Assembly: GCF_034702125.1 (NCBI RefSeq)
Contig: NC_085865.1
Coordinates: forward strand, 37,262,638-37,326,637
Source: Engraulis encrasicolus
Lineage: Eukaryota; Chordata; Actinopteri; Clupeiformes; Engraulidae
DNA length: 64,000 bases
Reading direction: 5' to 3'
The notes beneath the pieces are model-generated. The model was not told where the DNA came from. It saw only the letters and a program-made list of their open reading frames with translations, and did not search any database. Below are positions 46,201 to 56,700 of the stretch, piece after piece. Made by a program: the position numbers and the translations under genes. Position 1 is the first letter of the stretch; every line of letters starts with the position of its first letter.

Positions 46201-47512
46201 CCATCCCTTAATGTCCAGAAAAAAGAAATGGCCGAGGAGAGAAGAACGGCCATTCCAAACAGGGAAGCTCAGACCGCACTCACGCAGGAGTGAATATTTA
46301 ATCGGAGCTCGTGCCCATGGCGCACGGTCCAGGGAAACTGCCGCGCGCACAGCTTTTTGCTTCACCGGCGTTCATCCTCCGATAAAACAACCTGAATGTA
46401 CATCTCAGTTGAAAATGACCATTTCATAGCCTATGGATGCGTTTTAAATTCATCTTAACTCAAATATGCAATACTCCCTTTCTCCCACGCCTCCAATACA
46501 TACAATCAAGAATGTAGTCCAGTGGCTAGACCACTGGATGCGACACATCCGGGCTATGCAATTTTGACCCCTTTGGATATTTACCATGGGCACCGCAATG
46601 CGAGCAGATCCTGAAATTCTGTATCCGCACAAGAGGCCGGGTCATGGTCCACAAACTAATCCTCGAGAAAGCAGACAGCAAATACATTTCCCCCACTTGC
46701 GACGAATGCGCAATATCCCACTCTCCACAGCTCGTAGCTGCAAAACGCAGTGCGAGGAGAGGAGAAGGCGCGCTTTCCATTTTATTTAATTATTTCTTTT
46801 CTTTTTTTCTAATCATCGCACTAATTGGCCATGTCCCGCCCTGTGAATAAGGAACGGAGCTATTCGGGAACATTTTCAAAGAAAATGTCAATGTTTTCAT
46901 GCACTGGTAAACAGCTACTGCCAGATGCAAAAATCCACGAGATGCACAACTCAAAGACTTCATGTTTTAATTTGTCTATATTTAGATGTCATTTGATTGA
47001 CAACGCGCCGCAAACCGGCCGGTTCTCTCACCCCAGAGGCAATTCGCTAAATGCTCATTAGACATCAAACCTCTGAAAATGCACAGCACCACCGACGGTC
47101 TATGTATATTCCACCCAACACTGCATAATTCAGAGATAATGCGCGTCCAGCAACTCAACACGGGCACACCGCGTATGTCTTATATGAGCACAGGGAGATA
47201 TTAACATTTTACACAGCCTGTCACGGTGCCTGAAAAACTGGGAGCCCGCCGGTTTGTGCCTGGGCTTGATGGCATTTGGAACGCACGCTTTCAGGAAAAG
47301 CCCTTTCTTGACAGAAGAGAGCCGTGCCCGGCGGGTATAAAAACAGCCCTTTGACGCATAGAAGTTTCAAAAGCTCTGACTTTATAGACTTTAAGAGCTG
47401 CCGGCCTGGGTGATGTGGTAGTGGCCCGTGGTTCTTTTTTCTACTATCAGCATCGGATACAGGCAGTGAACAGGGTGTAGGTGAAGAGAAGTAAGGGAGG
47501 CTTTCACTCTAC
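43256..47512 (-). other. shha: shh intron 1 (4.3 kb)
   Basis: GT-AG intron on the minus strand. It is almost free of microsatellites apart from a G14 run near 45,717-45,730, in contrast to the rbm33 introns. Intron 1 of zebrafish shha carries the ar-A and ar-B enhancers, so regulatory sequence is expected, but I cannot place it by eye. Open frames up to 135 codons have no recognisable homology. Confidence 0.85.
47336..47343 (+). promoter_or_regulatory. TATA-like box in shh intron 1, antisense direction
   Basis: GGGTATAAAAAC on the + strand, in a GC-rich then mixed context about 170 bp from the exon 1 donor, would point transcription antisense into shh exon 1. No initiator or downstream transcript evidence can be seen. 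Confidence 0.25.
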
Positions 47513-47812
47513 CTGTGTCATAAGCCTGTCCGCGCCAGTGTTCTCCTCATCCTTAAAGATAATGTCGGGATTGTAATTGGGAGTCAGTTCTTTAAATCGC
47601 TCAGAGTTCCGTGTGATCTTGCCCTCGTATCTGCCGCTGGCCCCTAGGGTCTTCTCTGCGACGTTGGGAATGAATTGCTTGTAAGCGAGCGGCGTCAGCT
47701 TCTTCGGATGTTTCCTCCTGCCGTAGCCCCTGCCCGGACCGCAACCAAGCCCGGACGACACCAAGGACAAGCACAGCACAGCAACCAGCACGACTCTCGT
47801 TAACAGCAGCAT
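47513..47812 (-). CDS. shha: shh coding exon 1: signal peptide and N-terminal Hedge domain
   Basis: ATG at 47,812-47,810, donor ACACAG/GTAGAG; exactly 100 codons. Residues 1-23 form a hydrophobic signal peptide ([20 protein letters not shown]). Cleavage would expose Cys24 of CGPGRGYG, the palmitoylation site. RRKHPKK is the Cardin-Weintraub heparin-binding motif. Then come [20 protein letters not shown] and [20 protein letters not shown] up to [10 protein letters not shown]. Shh is a secreted morphogen for floor plate, notochord, limb or fin and brain patterning. This start was chosen because it gives the family signal peptide and total length (418 residues, as in zebrafish Shha). A longer in-frame start exists at 47,926. 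Confidence 0.97.
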
Positions 47813-48125
47813 GTCTTCCAATGAATCTTGAGCGAGTCCTTCTTTCGTTTTTGAAATCTTGCGCCGGACCCTGAGCGGATCTCTCTCTCTCTCGTTCGCT
47901 CTGCGTTCTCGCTTCGCCGCTTCCAAGCAATGTCCTTGCCCCCACCTCTCGTTCAGCTTAAGCGTGGGCCACCGACCGACCGATCCCTACCGTGGCAGGT
48001 GCGGAAATGAGAGAGTCTGAGTGATAACGGAGCACATCGGAGGTGGGTGGTTACAGCGTACACGGGGAAAAGGTAGAAAATTGGCCTCGGAAACCTTGGG
48101 GGTAGTGGAAGCTACAGCCGCTAGT
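47813..48125 (-). other. shha: shh 5' UTR (predicted) with upstream AUGs
   Basis: If transcription starts near 48,125, the leader holds an in-frame ATG at 47,926 with no stop before the main start, and an out-of-frame ATG at 47,945 whose 114-codon frame overlaps the shh start and ends at 47,601. A GAGAGAGAGA stretch lies between. The leader bounds are inferred. Confidence 0.45.
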
Positions 48126-48151
48126 GCAAGGACTGTGCCTTTACTCCAATG

Positions 48152-48191
48152 TATTATAGCTGCGATCTATGGAAGGGAGGGACGTGATTGG
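48152..48191 (-). promoter_or_regulatory. shha: candidate shh core promoter (CCAAT and TATA-like)
   Basis: On the minus strand a CCAAT box (48,191-48,187, in GGGCCAATCACG) is followed about 30 bp later by GCTATAATAC (about 48,160-48,151). The spacing fits a start near 48,120-48,130. These are motif matches only. Confidence 0.35.
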
Positions 48192-48249
48192 CCCGGCCAG
48201 ACAAACCCTTCTGATGTTTAAAAGACACCCGAAAATCTTAAAAGATTTT

Positions 48250-49500
48250 TTTTCTCCACCTGAAGGGTGGGTTCTACGGGAGGGGCCGGGTACGCACAAA
48301 TTACACCTTTCCCCCTAATTCTTTTTTATGAAGTGTTGGGGAAAGTAGGCAGTAGTCTGTGGACAGATGAAGTCCCCTATTTCCAGGACTCAATCTGATA
48401 CCATGATTTAAAAAAAATACTGAAATCCAGCTGACGTTTAGTGACGTTTACTACAAAATCCCAGGCTACAACTACACACCTGGTCTCAGTGACCAATGCA
48501 CATAACCCACATCAAATCCAAACGTGGCTATATCGTTATCTATGCAGTTGTAAAACTTTTTTTTCTGTCACTAATTAAGGTGGTATAATTGCAGTATTGC
48601 ACGACGCTCTAGAGACAAGTTTGCTGCACAAATCAAAGCGAATCATGGAAGTCAGGTAAAATGAGAAATGAAAGGAGGGGGGGGAGACAGTTAGTAATAC
48701 AATTATGATTGGCCTTTAAGACTTGACGGATGACAAAAAGCAAAGCTGCGTCATAAAACGTTAACATCCCCGCAGATCAGGAGGTAATGGCTACTGGCCC
48801 ATAAAGACCTATGCACCCTCGTTCCCACTGGCTTTGTTCTTTATATCCCCTCCAAACCCCTGGTCATAACTTTTAATAACTAACATGGCCTTTATCTACA
48901 TACACGCGTTAAGTGGAGAGCACTGGCAGACCCACCTTGTGAGTGCGCCCTAGTCTATGAAGGATTTCAGATGTCGTTGCATATTTCTGATGTTATTGTT
49001 GCATACAAATTCAGCAACCCTATAGATTTTTTCCCCTTACATTTATTCTATTCCTTCTAAGTCGTTTGCATCAAAACAGCTAATGATTGCTTTGGATGGA
49101 GAGGTGTAATTGCTGATGGCAACTTGTGCACGTTTGCACAAGAGAATAGAGCCGGGGTTGCCATGGAGTCATGCAGACGCGCGAACAAACGTCTTGATTT
49201 GGGCATAATTACCTTTCAATCCCCGGCCGGTGCGGCGACGCGGGGGGAAATCACTTGAAATGGCTTCAGACTGGATTGCGTTTGTATAGGCGTTTGATGA
49301 GTCCTGCCAAAGCCACCACCAATAAGCCAAACCTTTGTTCTTTACTATTTCTGATGCAGGGGTGTATGTGCTCTGCAAATCAGCTTGCAAGGCAACATAC
49401 ACTACTGTCCATCTTGTTGTCTAAGATCTAAATCATGCTTCAAAATAAATAGCCTATTTCTGCAGTGATGCAGGTGATGTGTGATGTTCTATGAATTCAT
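48250..49500. other. proximal shh upstream flank, mostly unique
   Basis: No gene or transposon recognised. Two repeat-free stretches dense in homeodomain-type sites stand out: about 48,530-48,770 (CTAATTAAGG, TGGTATAATTGC, ACAATTATGATTGG) and about 49,075-49,230 (GCTAATGATTG, GTGTAATTGC, GGCATAATTACC, with GTTGCCATGG resembling an RFX half-site). They are possible enhancers. Confidence 0.35.
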
Positions 49501-50282
49501 TTATGTAGGCTAGTAGAAGTCGTTAGGGTTTGATGCTATTATGAAATGCCTCAAACTTTGAAGGTGTGCAACACAGACATGCCCAGTATGGAGGGGTCGT
49601 GTCCCAACCATGTTTGTTTGTTTGTTTGTTTGTTTTTCCTGGTTTTGAACCTGTGGCCCATTGACGCTTGAAAGGGCTTGTCCATGGGAACCAGCAGCAA
49701 GCAAACTTTCCCAAAACACAGTGAACTGTCTTGAAATAGGCCAATATAAGCACACCACCACTATATCTTTTGATCAGTTGGAAATCCATTTGTTTACATG
49801 GCTATATGTTGAAGACATTGTCTAGACAGCTAAAATCTGCCCTTGTCAAATTCTTTCACCAGTAAAACTTATTTCTCAAAAAATAAAAAATAAAATTGTT
49901 GCACCTGTGTGAAACCATATTTTCCTCTTGTGCAGAGAGAATAAAAGATCCTTTGGTGGTGGTGGTAAAAAAAAAAGAGAAGCAAACACCTTTTCTGGCC
50001 TAAACACCATCTATATACACAATGAGAGCATCCTTTCATGGTTCTCCATTGTGCCTCGCGAGACATACAAGGCTAACACTTTAAATACAGACAACAGGCA
50101 GGATGAAAAGAGATCTGGAGTGTGCAAACCCAGGAGTACCATAGCTCTGGGATAGGCCACACTGTTATTATGTACGCCCAGCAAAATTATTAATTACACT
50201 TACTGTAATGACCTGGGAGACTACTGCTGCTGCACTGTAACATTTTCCACTAAATTTTTCAACATTTTCAGCACTTTAGAGC
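49501..50282. other. shh upstream flank, unremarkable
   Basis: It contains a short (TTTG)n run at 49,611-49,636 and otherwise plain AT-rich DNA. No gene, RNA or transposon is recognised. Confidence 0.6.
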
Positions 50283-50790
50283 AGCGGTTCTCAACCTTTT
50301 TTGAACAAACGTCCATAAGCATTTTAACACCCCCCCTTGTCTCATCATTACCAACGCTCCCTTAGTATTAAAACATGAAATACCCTAATGCCCCCTAGAA
50401 TAATGGCACCTAAGCCTGCTCCCCCCTCAGCTGGATCTGTCTCAGCACCCGTAGGCTTCTCTAACACCCTCTGGGGGGCTGTAGTGAAAGCCCCATGGGG
50501 AAACTCCAACTCCCATTGTCATTGTGACATAGCACTCCACAGCACGCAAGTGAACACTGCACACAACAAAATTGCATTTATGCCTCACACGTGCAAGGGG
50601 GCAGTCCCCAAGGGCGCCCCAAGGGAGCGGTCCGGCGGGACGGTACCATGCTCAGGGTACCTCAGTCATGGAGGAAGATGGGAGAGAGCACTGGTTAATT
50701 ACTCCTCCCACCAACCTGGCGGGTCGGGAGGCGAACCGGCAACCTTTGGGCTACAAGTCTGATGCCCTAACCGCTTACCCATGACTGCTG
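50283..50790 (-). mobile_element. composite repeat with SINE family 1 on the minus strand
   Basis: It has the same arrangement as 23,465-24,058: CAGCGGTTCTCAACCTTTTT, CTTAGTATTAAAAC and CTCTGGGGGGCTGT, then a minus-strand SINE family 1 copy (50,490-50,790). The SINE B box and head (GGCGGGTCGGGAGGCGAACC on the plus strand) are intact in outline. Confidence 0.7.
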
Positions 50791-50884
50791 TATAGCCCCC
50801 ATTGAGAGTACAACTTGAGAGAGTTGAATTTGGTGTTTTGTTTGGTCCAACTCTCCATGTGTTGAATTGACACTGTAATATGTA

Positions 50885-50885
<1 letters not shown>

Positions 50886-50977
<92 letters not shown>
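50886..50977. repeat. (GT)n microsatellite
   Basis: About 46 GT units without interruption. Confidence 0.95.
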
Positions 50978-50978
<1 letters not shown>

Positions 50979-51326
50979 TGTTGATGACAACCCAGTGCCC
51001 AATAGGTCTGATGGCATCATTGCATATCTGATCTGAGATCCTGTTTCTCTTATCAAACAAAAAAAATCAATATGAAGCTGCAATCAAGCTGCTCCATAAA
51101 AAAAGATACCTCCCATTGTTTAATCGTTACCATTACAACTTGAAAGAAGGCTACGAAACATTTGTTTTCTGACTGTCTCTTTTTTAAATCGATGGCTAAG
51201 CGTGACAACAAGATCTTTTAAACAAAGAAAACAGCTTCCTGCGGCCTGTCCACAACTACTACAGTGATACTTCTGTTACTGTCATGAGTAGTCATAACAG
51301 TTACCGTTCTGTTGCTGTCACAAGGG
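50978..51326. other. short unannotated stretch
   Basis: AT-rich unique DNA with nothing recognisable. Confidence 0.6.
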
Positions 51327-51450
51327 CAGTCATGGTTAGGGCGTCACACTTGTAGTCCAAAGGTTTACCTTGAGCATGGCACCGTCCCACCGCACTGGGG
51401 GCTGCCCCCTTGCACGGATTAGGCAATTTCATTGTGTGCAGTGTGCAACC
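51327..51450 (+). mobile_element. SINE family 1, internally deleted copy
   Basis: GGCAGTCATGGTTAGGGCGTC and CTTGTAGTCCAAAGG from the head are joined directly to the GCATGGCACCGTCCCACCGC and CTTGCACGG body, so the B-box half is missing. Confidence 0.65.
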
Positions 51451-51510
51451 CACATCCCCAGATATGCAACATCCAGGATGGCAAGCATACAGTAGTTTCT
51501 TATACTGGGC

Positions 51511-51805
51511 AGTCATGGGTAAGCGGTTAGGACGTCAGACTTGTAGCTCGAAGGTTACCGGTTCAACTCCCGGCCTGCCAGGTTGGTGGGGGGAGTAAAT
51601 AACCAGTGCTGCCATCCCTCCTCCTCCTCCGGTACTGTCCCGCCACCCTGTTCCGTTGGGGTGTAATTGGGGGCTGCCCCCTTGCACGGGTGAGGCATAA
51701 ATGCACTTTTGTTGTGTGCAGTGTGATCATGTGTGCTGTGGAGTGCTGTGTCACAATGACAATTGGAGTTAGAGTTTCCCAGTTGGGCTTTCACTGTATG
51801 GGGGG
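51511..51805 (+). mobile_element. SINE family 1, near full length
   Basis: Head GTCATGGGTAAGCGGTTAGG, B box GGTTCAACTCC, body GGGGGCTGCCCCCTTGCACG, tail CACAATGACAATTGGAGTT and CCCAGTTGGGCTTTCACT. It lies about 60 bp downstream of the deleted copy in the same orientation. Confidence 0.8.
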
Positions 51806-52109
51806 GACTTTGGCGAGTTGATCCTGTCCCCAGATATAAATGCAGGCTGACAGAGGTCCATGCTGGTAATCTCCAACGGACTGATGTGTCACTTCACACA
51901 AAAAAAATCTGCACATTCAGGAACTGGACAGTTGGTTCGCGATGCAAACGGAAAAATACTTTGATTTTTCTCTGCGAATCATGACGACAACCATGATGAC
52001 CAGCAGCTTCATCCAGGTGATACTACACAAGTCAAGTCACATGCTGTAAAGTACACAACCTGGTATGAAGGAAGCAGGTGGTTTGCAGGTAAGCATTCAG
52101 GTTAACATG

Positions 52110-52326
52110 CTGCCGTGGCCTAATGGCTAGGGAGATGATCTTGAGATCAGAGGGTTGCAGGTTTGAATCCCACCCTTACCTCTCCCTACACCCATGGCTG
52201 AAGTGCCCTTGAGCAAGGCGCATAACCCCACATTGCTCCAGGGACTGTAACCAACACCCTGCAAATAACTTCAAGTCGCTCTAGATTAAATCATCAGCTA
52301 AGTGTTTTGTAATGTAATGCAATGTA
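52110..52326 (+). mobile_element. SINE family 2 (tRNA-derived), near full length
   Basis: Head TGCCGTGGCCTAATGGCTAG, B box GGTTTGAATCC, body CCCTTGAGCAAGGCGCATAAC, 3' end AGTGTTTTGTAATGTAATGC. It is a SINE and not a functional tRNA: no paired acceptor stem or expected 3' end is visible. Confidence 0.8.
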
Positions 52327-52614
52327 AGTGGTGCAGGAATGGGGACCAGCACCATTCTGGCAGCCTGGAAACAGCAACGGTGCAAATCCCCACACACAAC
52401 GACTGCACCAGTGACTCCCATAACCAACTCTGCTGCATCCAGAACAGAAGTGTAGCCTTCAACTTTCTGGTCCCTAACATTAGGCCACAGATGCCCCAGT
52501 ACTCACAAATACATCCCTTATCCCACCTCCACAGTATCCAGGGCAACATACGCACTGTATATCCTTATGGCATTCTCCTGTATCCTTACAGTATAAGTTG
52601 GTAGAGTGGTGGCC

Positions 52615-52830
52615 CTGTGAAAGCCCACCTGGGAAATTCCCATTGCCATTGTGCAAGGGGGCAACCGCAATATAGCAGCCCAGGGGAACAGTGTGACGGG
52701 ACAGTACCATGCTCAGAGTACCTCAGTCATGGAGGAGGGTGGGATGGCTACTTTACTCCCACTAACAACCTGGCAGGTTGGGAATCGAACCAGCAACCCC
52801 TGGGCTACAAGCCTGATACCGTAACCGCTC
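52615..52830 (-). mobile_element. SINE family 1, minus-strand copy with internal deletion
   Basis: GTGAAAGCCCACCTGGGAAA, GTGCAAGGGGGCA and CTCAGAGTACCTCAGTCATG match the other minus copies, with the AGTGCTGTGTCACAATGAC-to-CATAAATGC part shortened. Confidence 0.7.
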
Positions 52831-53252
52831 ACTGTGTGCAGTGCACAGTGTACAGTGTACAATGCCTATGTACAGTGTGAAGCACCCCACAATACCCCCC
52901 AGCACCTCACATTTTCACCTCCAGAGCATCCGGGAAGGCCAGTGTTACCTCGGGATGGGAGGGAGGCACAGCCTGTTTCACCAATAGGTAGACCAGGCAA
53001 TTGCCTAAGTCCCCACGAAATGTGTTCTCCGTGAGGGCCCTCCCACAGTCAGTCCTGCCATGGTTAATACCATCAAAATTAATTCAAGAGGGCCCCATGT
53101 CTATATTTTGCCTAGGGCCTGCTGATGGGTATAAGAGGCACTGGAGGGTTCTCTGTAATTAAACTCTGCCCTGTCTGACCTCCATGCCCCCTCCACCTCC
53201 CCATGCCAAACTGGTGCCAGAGCAGACCCAGTACACACGCACACGCACACAC
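52831..53252. other. unannotated stretch with a possible repeat piece
   Basis: 52,975-53,115 (CCAATAGGTAGACCAGGCAA, AGAGGGCCCCATGTC, GCCTAGGGCC) resembles a degraded dispersed repeat. The rest is unremarkable. Confidence 0.4.
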
Positions 53253-53256
53253 ACAC

Positions 53257-53315
<59 letters not shown>

Positions 53316-53402
53316 CACACTCATATGCTTACATAGACACACGCATGCATGCATGCACACGCGCACACACATGCACGCACGTATGCGCGCGCACACACAC
53401 AC
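53230..53402. repeat. (CA)n microsatellite, compound
   Basis: CA run at 53,253-53,313, then CATGCATGCATGCA and CACGCGCACA variants. Confidence 0.9.
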
Positions 53403-54019
53403 GTTTCCAGGGATCCATGGCAGCTTGCTCAGGTGAGATTACCTGTGGTTTGGCAACCGTTTGAGGGGGAAACGAAAAAGCAGGTGAACTGAAAACACTC
53501 TACCTCCACTGTAATGAGGCTTGGTGATGATGGTGAGGTATCATGGGGCATCACAGTTGAAACGATTAACCCCTTAGCGCATAGCCTATGTTATAGCCTT
53601 GCTGTCGCCACAATTGTAATGGCTATGTCTTAATCTGTTACTTAAGGCTCTCGGTACTGTCATAGCAATGTTGTTATGATGTAGTTGAGTATTTTCAGCA
53701 AATAGTGAATAGGCCCGCCGGCGAGCCCATCTGCAGTAAGAGGCTACGAAAAAAAAGACCATCCCTGTGCGGCGGGGCTTGGCATTAGGGCCTGCACATT
53801 GGCCAAATGCAGGTAAAACTCAACAATGGCTTGTAATTATCCCAGTCCACTAGCCACTATAGCAGGTAGCTTATTCTTGGGTGTGTCATCACAGTAGCCT
53901 ATATTCGGTATTTCATGTTTCTATCAAAGTTCAAGACAAATTGTACTCGTTTCCTATTTGAATTCTTTTCATGTTTTCAGCACTGCATCTTCTTAGTTTA
54001 TATGTATTATGGTAAAGAG
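53403..54019. other. unannotated stretch
   Basis: Unique AT-rich DNA. No gene or named repeat is recognised. Confidence 0.55.
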
Positions 54020-54702
54020 AAGCAATGCATGAGAGAGGCATGAATGCAATTTTGTTTTGTGCTGTTTTGTTTTGTGTGCAGTGGAGTTCTGTGCAACAAT
54101 GACTGGGGTGTAAATCACAGCCTTCATGACAATATGATTCGATATCGATTTCTTAAGCCAGCGATTCGATTATTTTCGATACTTGAGAATGCCCCATGGT
54201 ACGATACGATTTGATTCCTTTTGAATTTCTTCTTTTCAATTACTTTTCCACTTCTATTATGTTATGGAGCTAGGGCATTGGGCAGAGGACAGCAATTCAA
54301 ATGTTTTCGATACTTAAGATTGCCGCACGATACGATACGGTTCGATTTCATCATTGACCGTCGGATTGTTGCAAGCAACAATTACATATGAAGAGTTCAG
54401 ATGCAAAACCTCCTAACTCCATTTCTGAAGACCTGCACTTCTATATTTTTAGAGGACCCTGTTGTTGGTTTGGTTTACATTCATGTACTTGATAATACAT
54501 ATAAATAGTTATATTACATAAATTAAATTAAAAAGTATGCAATTTTGATAGCTTTGTATTAAATAAAAATGAATTAAGATTATTTTCTGAAAAGGCACTT
54601 AGGGGGTTTTGCATCTGAACTCTTCATATAGAGTATTATTTACACCCCTAACAATGACAGTGGAACTTTCCCAGTGGGTCTCACACTAGTATTCTTTGCT
54701 AA
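54020..54702 (+). mobile_element. SINE family 1 3' part, split by a MITE
   Basis: The SINE tail (GAGAGAGGCATGAATGCAAT, GTGCAGTGGAGTTCTGTG) stops at CAACAATGA. It resumes after the MITE with AACAATGACAGTGGAACTTT and CCCAGTGGGTCTCAC, the same order as in the uninterrupted copy at 51.7 kb. Confidence 0.72.
54103..54649. mobile_element. hAT-type MITE inserted in a SINE, with a second MITE nested inside
   Basis: The ends GGGGTGTAAAT and ATTTACACCCC are inverted. AACAATGA flanks both sides exactly (54,095-54,102 and 54,650-54,657), an 8-bp target duplication. Inside, TATGAAGAGTTCAGATGCAAAAC (54,389) and its inverted form near 54,607-54,629 bound a second palindromic element. Confidence 0.75.
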
Positions 54703-54740
54703 CTATACCACTCTGTCATGGTTTTCATTTCACTGTTACC

Positions 54741-55785
54741 TATGACACAGAGAGTGACAGTTATCAATAGCTTCTCTATCAACACATCACATTCCACATT
54801 CAACGGTGATCTGAAACATTCTGGCCAGGCTATTACAGTTATTATGAAAGATACAATGACACAGGTATTATTACTAATATTTCCTTTATTAAGAGTGCTG
54901 ATAGCTGTTACTTAGGTTTTAATAATACAGAATCAACAGATCTCACTTCAGGGAATATTTGTCACATTTTTCTGAACAGAACAGAACACATCAAATGAAA
55001 AAAAGTTATACAACTAGAAGCACTCAGAGAGCGCAGACCTCCGCCGAGGAAGCTGCTTGATAGAACATTTGACTATGTTACACCTGTCTTTCTGCCTCTT
55101 TTTGTGGAGTTCCCAAAATTCAATTTTTGGTCACTAGGGGCGTCTAGATATATAGGCTAGAAATAGTGAAGAATCTTTTTAAAAGTCCTGGTTCCGGTTT
55201 GTGATCCGGACACGACCAGAATTTAATCACTTGTTCATTGGGTCATTACCAACAACTCCACAAAGTTTCGTCCAAATCCGTTAATTAGTTTTTGAGTTAT
55301 CCTGCTGACAGAATCTTTTAAAAAGTCCTGGTTCCGGTTCGTGATCCGGATCACCACCAGAATTGAATCACTTGTTCCTTGGGTCATTATCAACAACTCC
55401 ACAAAGTTTCGTCCAAATCCGTTGATTAGTTTTTGAGTTATGCTGCTGACAAACAAACAGACAGACAAACAAACCAACGCGACCAAAAACATGAACTCCT
55501 TGGCGGAGGTAACAATGTGATAACAACTAGCCTAGCGAGCTAAACCCCTACAGCTGGAATTCAATGTGCGGCCTCTAGGGGCGTCTAGATTCCTAGGCTA
55601 GATAACATTACATTCAGAATCGAGTGGCAATAACTACATGGCTCAAGGATTGAACTCTAATCTAAGCTTTTAATTTATGTTTTGTCGAAGTATACAATAC
55701 AGATGTGTCACACATGTGTGACTAACTCTGAGTAAAAAAAACTAATTCAGACACAATAACAAAAGCCTGAGGTTTTACCGAAGGA
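54741..55785 (+). repeat. duplicated segment, copy 1 (with a transposon inserted)
   Basis: Colinear with 57,851-58,550 at high similarity: TATGACACAGAGAGTGACAG, GACACAGGTATTATTAC, ACACATCAAATGAAAAAAA, ATCTAAGCTTTTAATTT, GTGTGACTAACTCTGAG. This copy is longer because it is interrupted at about 55,015-55,600 by repeat DNA that copy 2 lacks. Confidence 0.85.
55036..55511. mobile_element. non-autonomous element with CCTCCGCC(G/A)AGGA ends and a 140-bp tandem duplication
   Basis: The ends CCTCCGCCGAGGA (55,039) and TCCTTGGCGGAGG (55,498) are inverted repeats. The interior contains two direct copies of a 140-bp unit (55,171-55,310 and 55,311-55,450) beginning GAATCTTTTWAAAAGTCCTGG and ending TTATCCTGCTGAC. 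The word TAGGGGCGTCTAGAT occurs inside (55,138) and just outside (55,575). No coding capacity. Confidence 0.65.
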
Positions 55786-56139
55786 TTTATCTCGCTTACT
55801 TGTTAGTTGTTACGAGTGTGACTGAAGGTGTATTAAGACATGATGTGTTGCTAAATAAAGTGAACAGCTCAGCTGACATTCACTTGGGTTATTTCAAAAG
55901 TCTGTATGGTTAGGATAGTTACATTACAGTAATATGGGCGAAATGCGCGTACTGGAAATAAGTGGATGAATAGGTTCACAGCATAACACGCCTGGATTAT
56001 TTCTGATCCTGGCGTCGTTTCTCACACCACCGTCTGAGATTTTGTAACCCTTTCTTAATGGATTAAGATAGCGGATTAATCAACACACTCAGACAGGCGG
56101 GTGGATATCCACACAGACACGTACACACAGACATACAGG
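55786..56139. other. unannotated stretch
   Basis: Unique DNA without recognised features, ending in a short ACACAGACA-rich patch. Confidence 0.55.
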
Positions 56140-56147
56140 TTGCCCGC

Positions 56148-56271
56148 CAGTGTTGCCAGATGTGTCTAATCAAATCCCGCCCAAAATTTTCTCAAAAACC
56201 GCCAAGATGCGCTAAATTCCGCCAAATTTCAACAAATTGCACTGGGGTAACCGCCCAATCTGGCAACACAG
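56148..56271. mobile_element. hAT-type MITE (124 bp) with perfect 8-bp target duplication
   Basis: The ends CAGTGTTGCCAGAT and ATCTGGCAACACAG are near-perfect inverted repeats. TTGCCCGC is exactly repeated at 56,140-56,147 and 56,272-56,279. Confidence 0.85.
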
Positions 56272-56279
56272 TTGCCCGC

Positions 56280-56700
56280 CACACTTGCAAGCAAGGCCAA
56301 AGTCAGTCATCATTAACCAGGTCATGAGTCAGTTATGACTGTTAGAGGCAGCTCCGTGGAAGGAAGGGTGTCTGTAAAGGAAACAACGATCATAAATGTC
56401 TAACACTGTTTGGAATGAGAGTGAGATAAATAGGGGCAAGTGTGCAAGCACAGAAGCAACCCAATACAGTACTCTTCCATGCCTTGTCCTTGATAGTACA
56501 TTTCCTGAAGTGTATTCTGGGTGTGACTATTGGATTTATCAGACATAATGGATGCAGATGTGTCACTCCTGTGTCACAGTTGTATAGAAATTTGAACACA
56601 ACATATCAGCTTGGTCCTTAACAGATATTTTCACAAGCTATCACTGCCCCTTTCTCTCCCTCCCAGTCCATGGTATCCTTAGCAATCATTATCGAAAAAA
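56280..56700. other. unannotated stretch
   Basis: Unique DNA with nothing recognisable. Confidence 0.55.

Noticed and set aside
52110..52200. tRNA gene
   Set aside because: A and B boxes are present, but no cloverleaf or correct 3' end is seen and the sequence continues into a SINE body.
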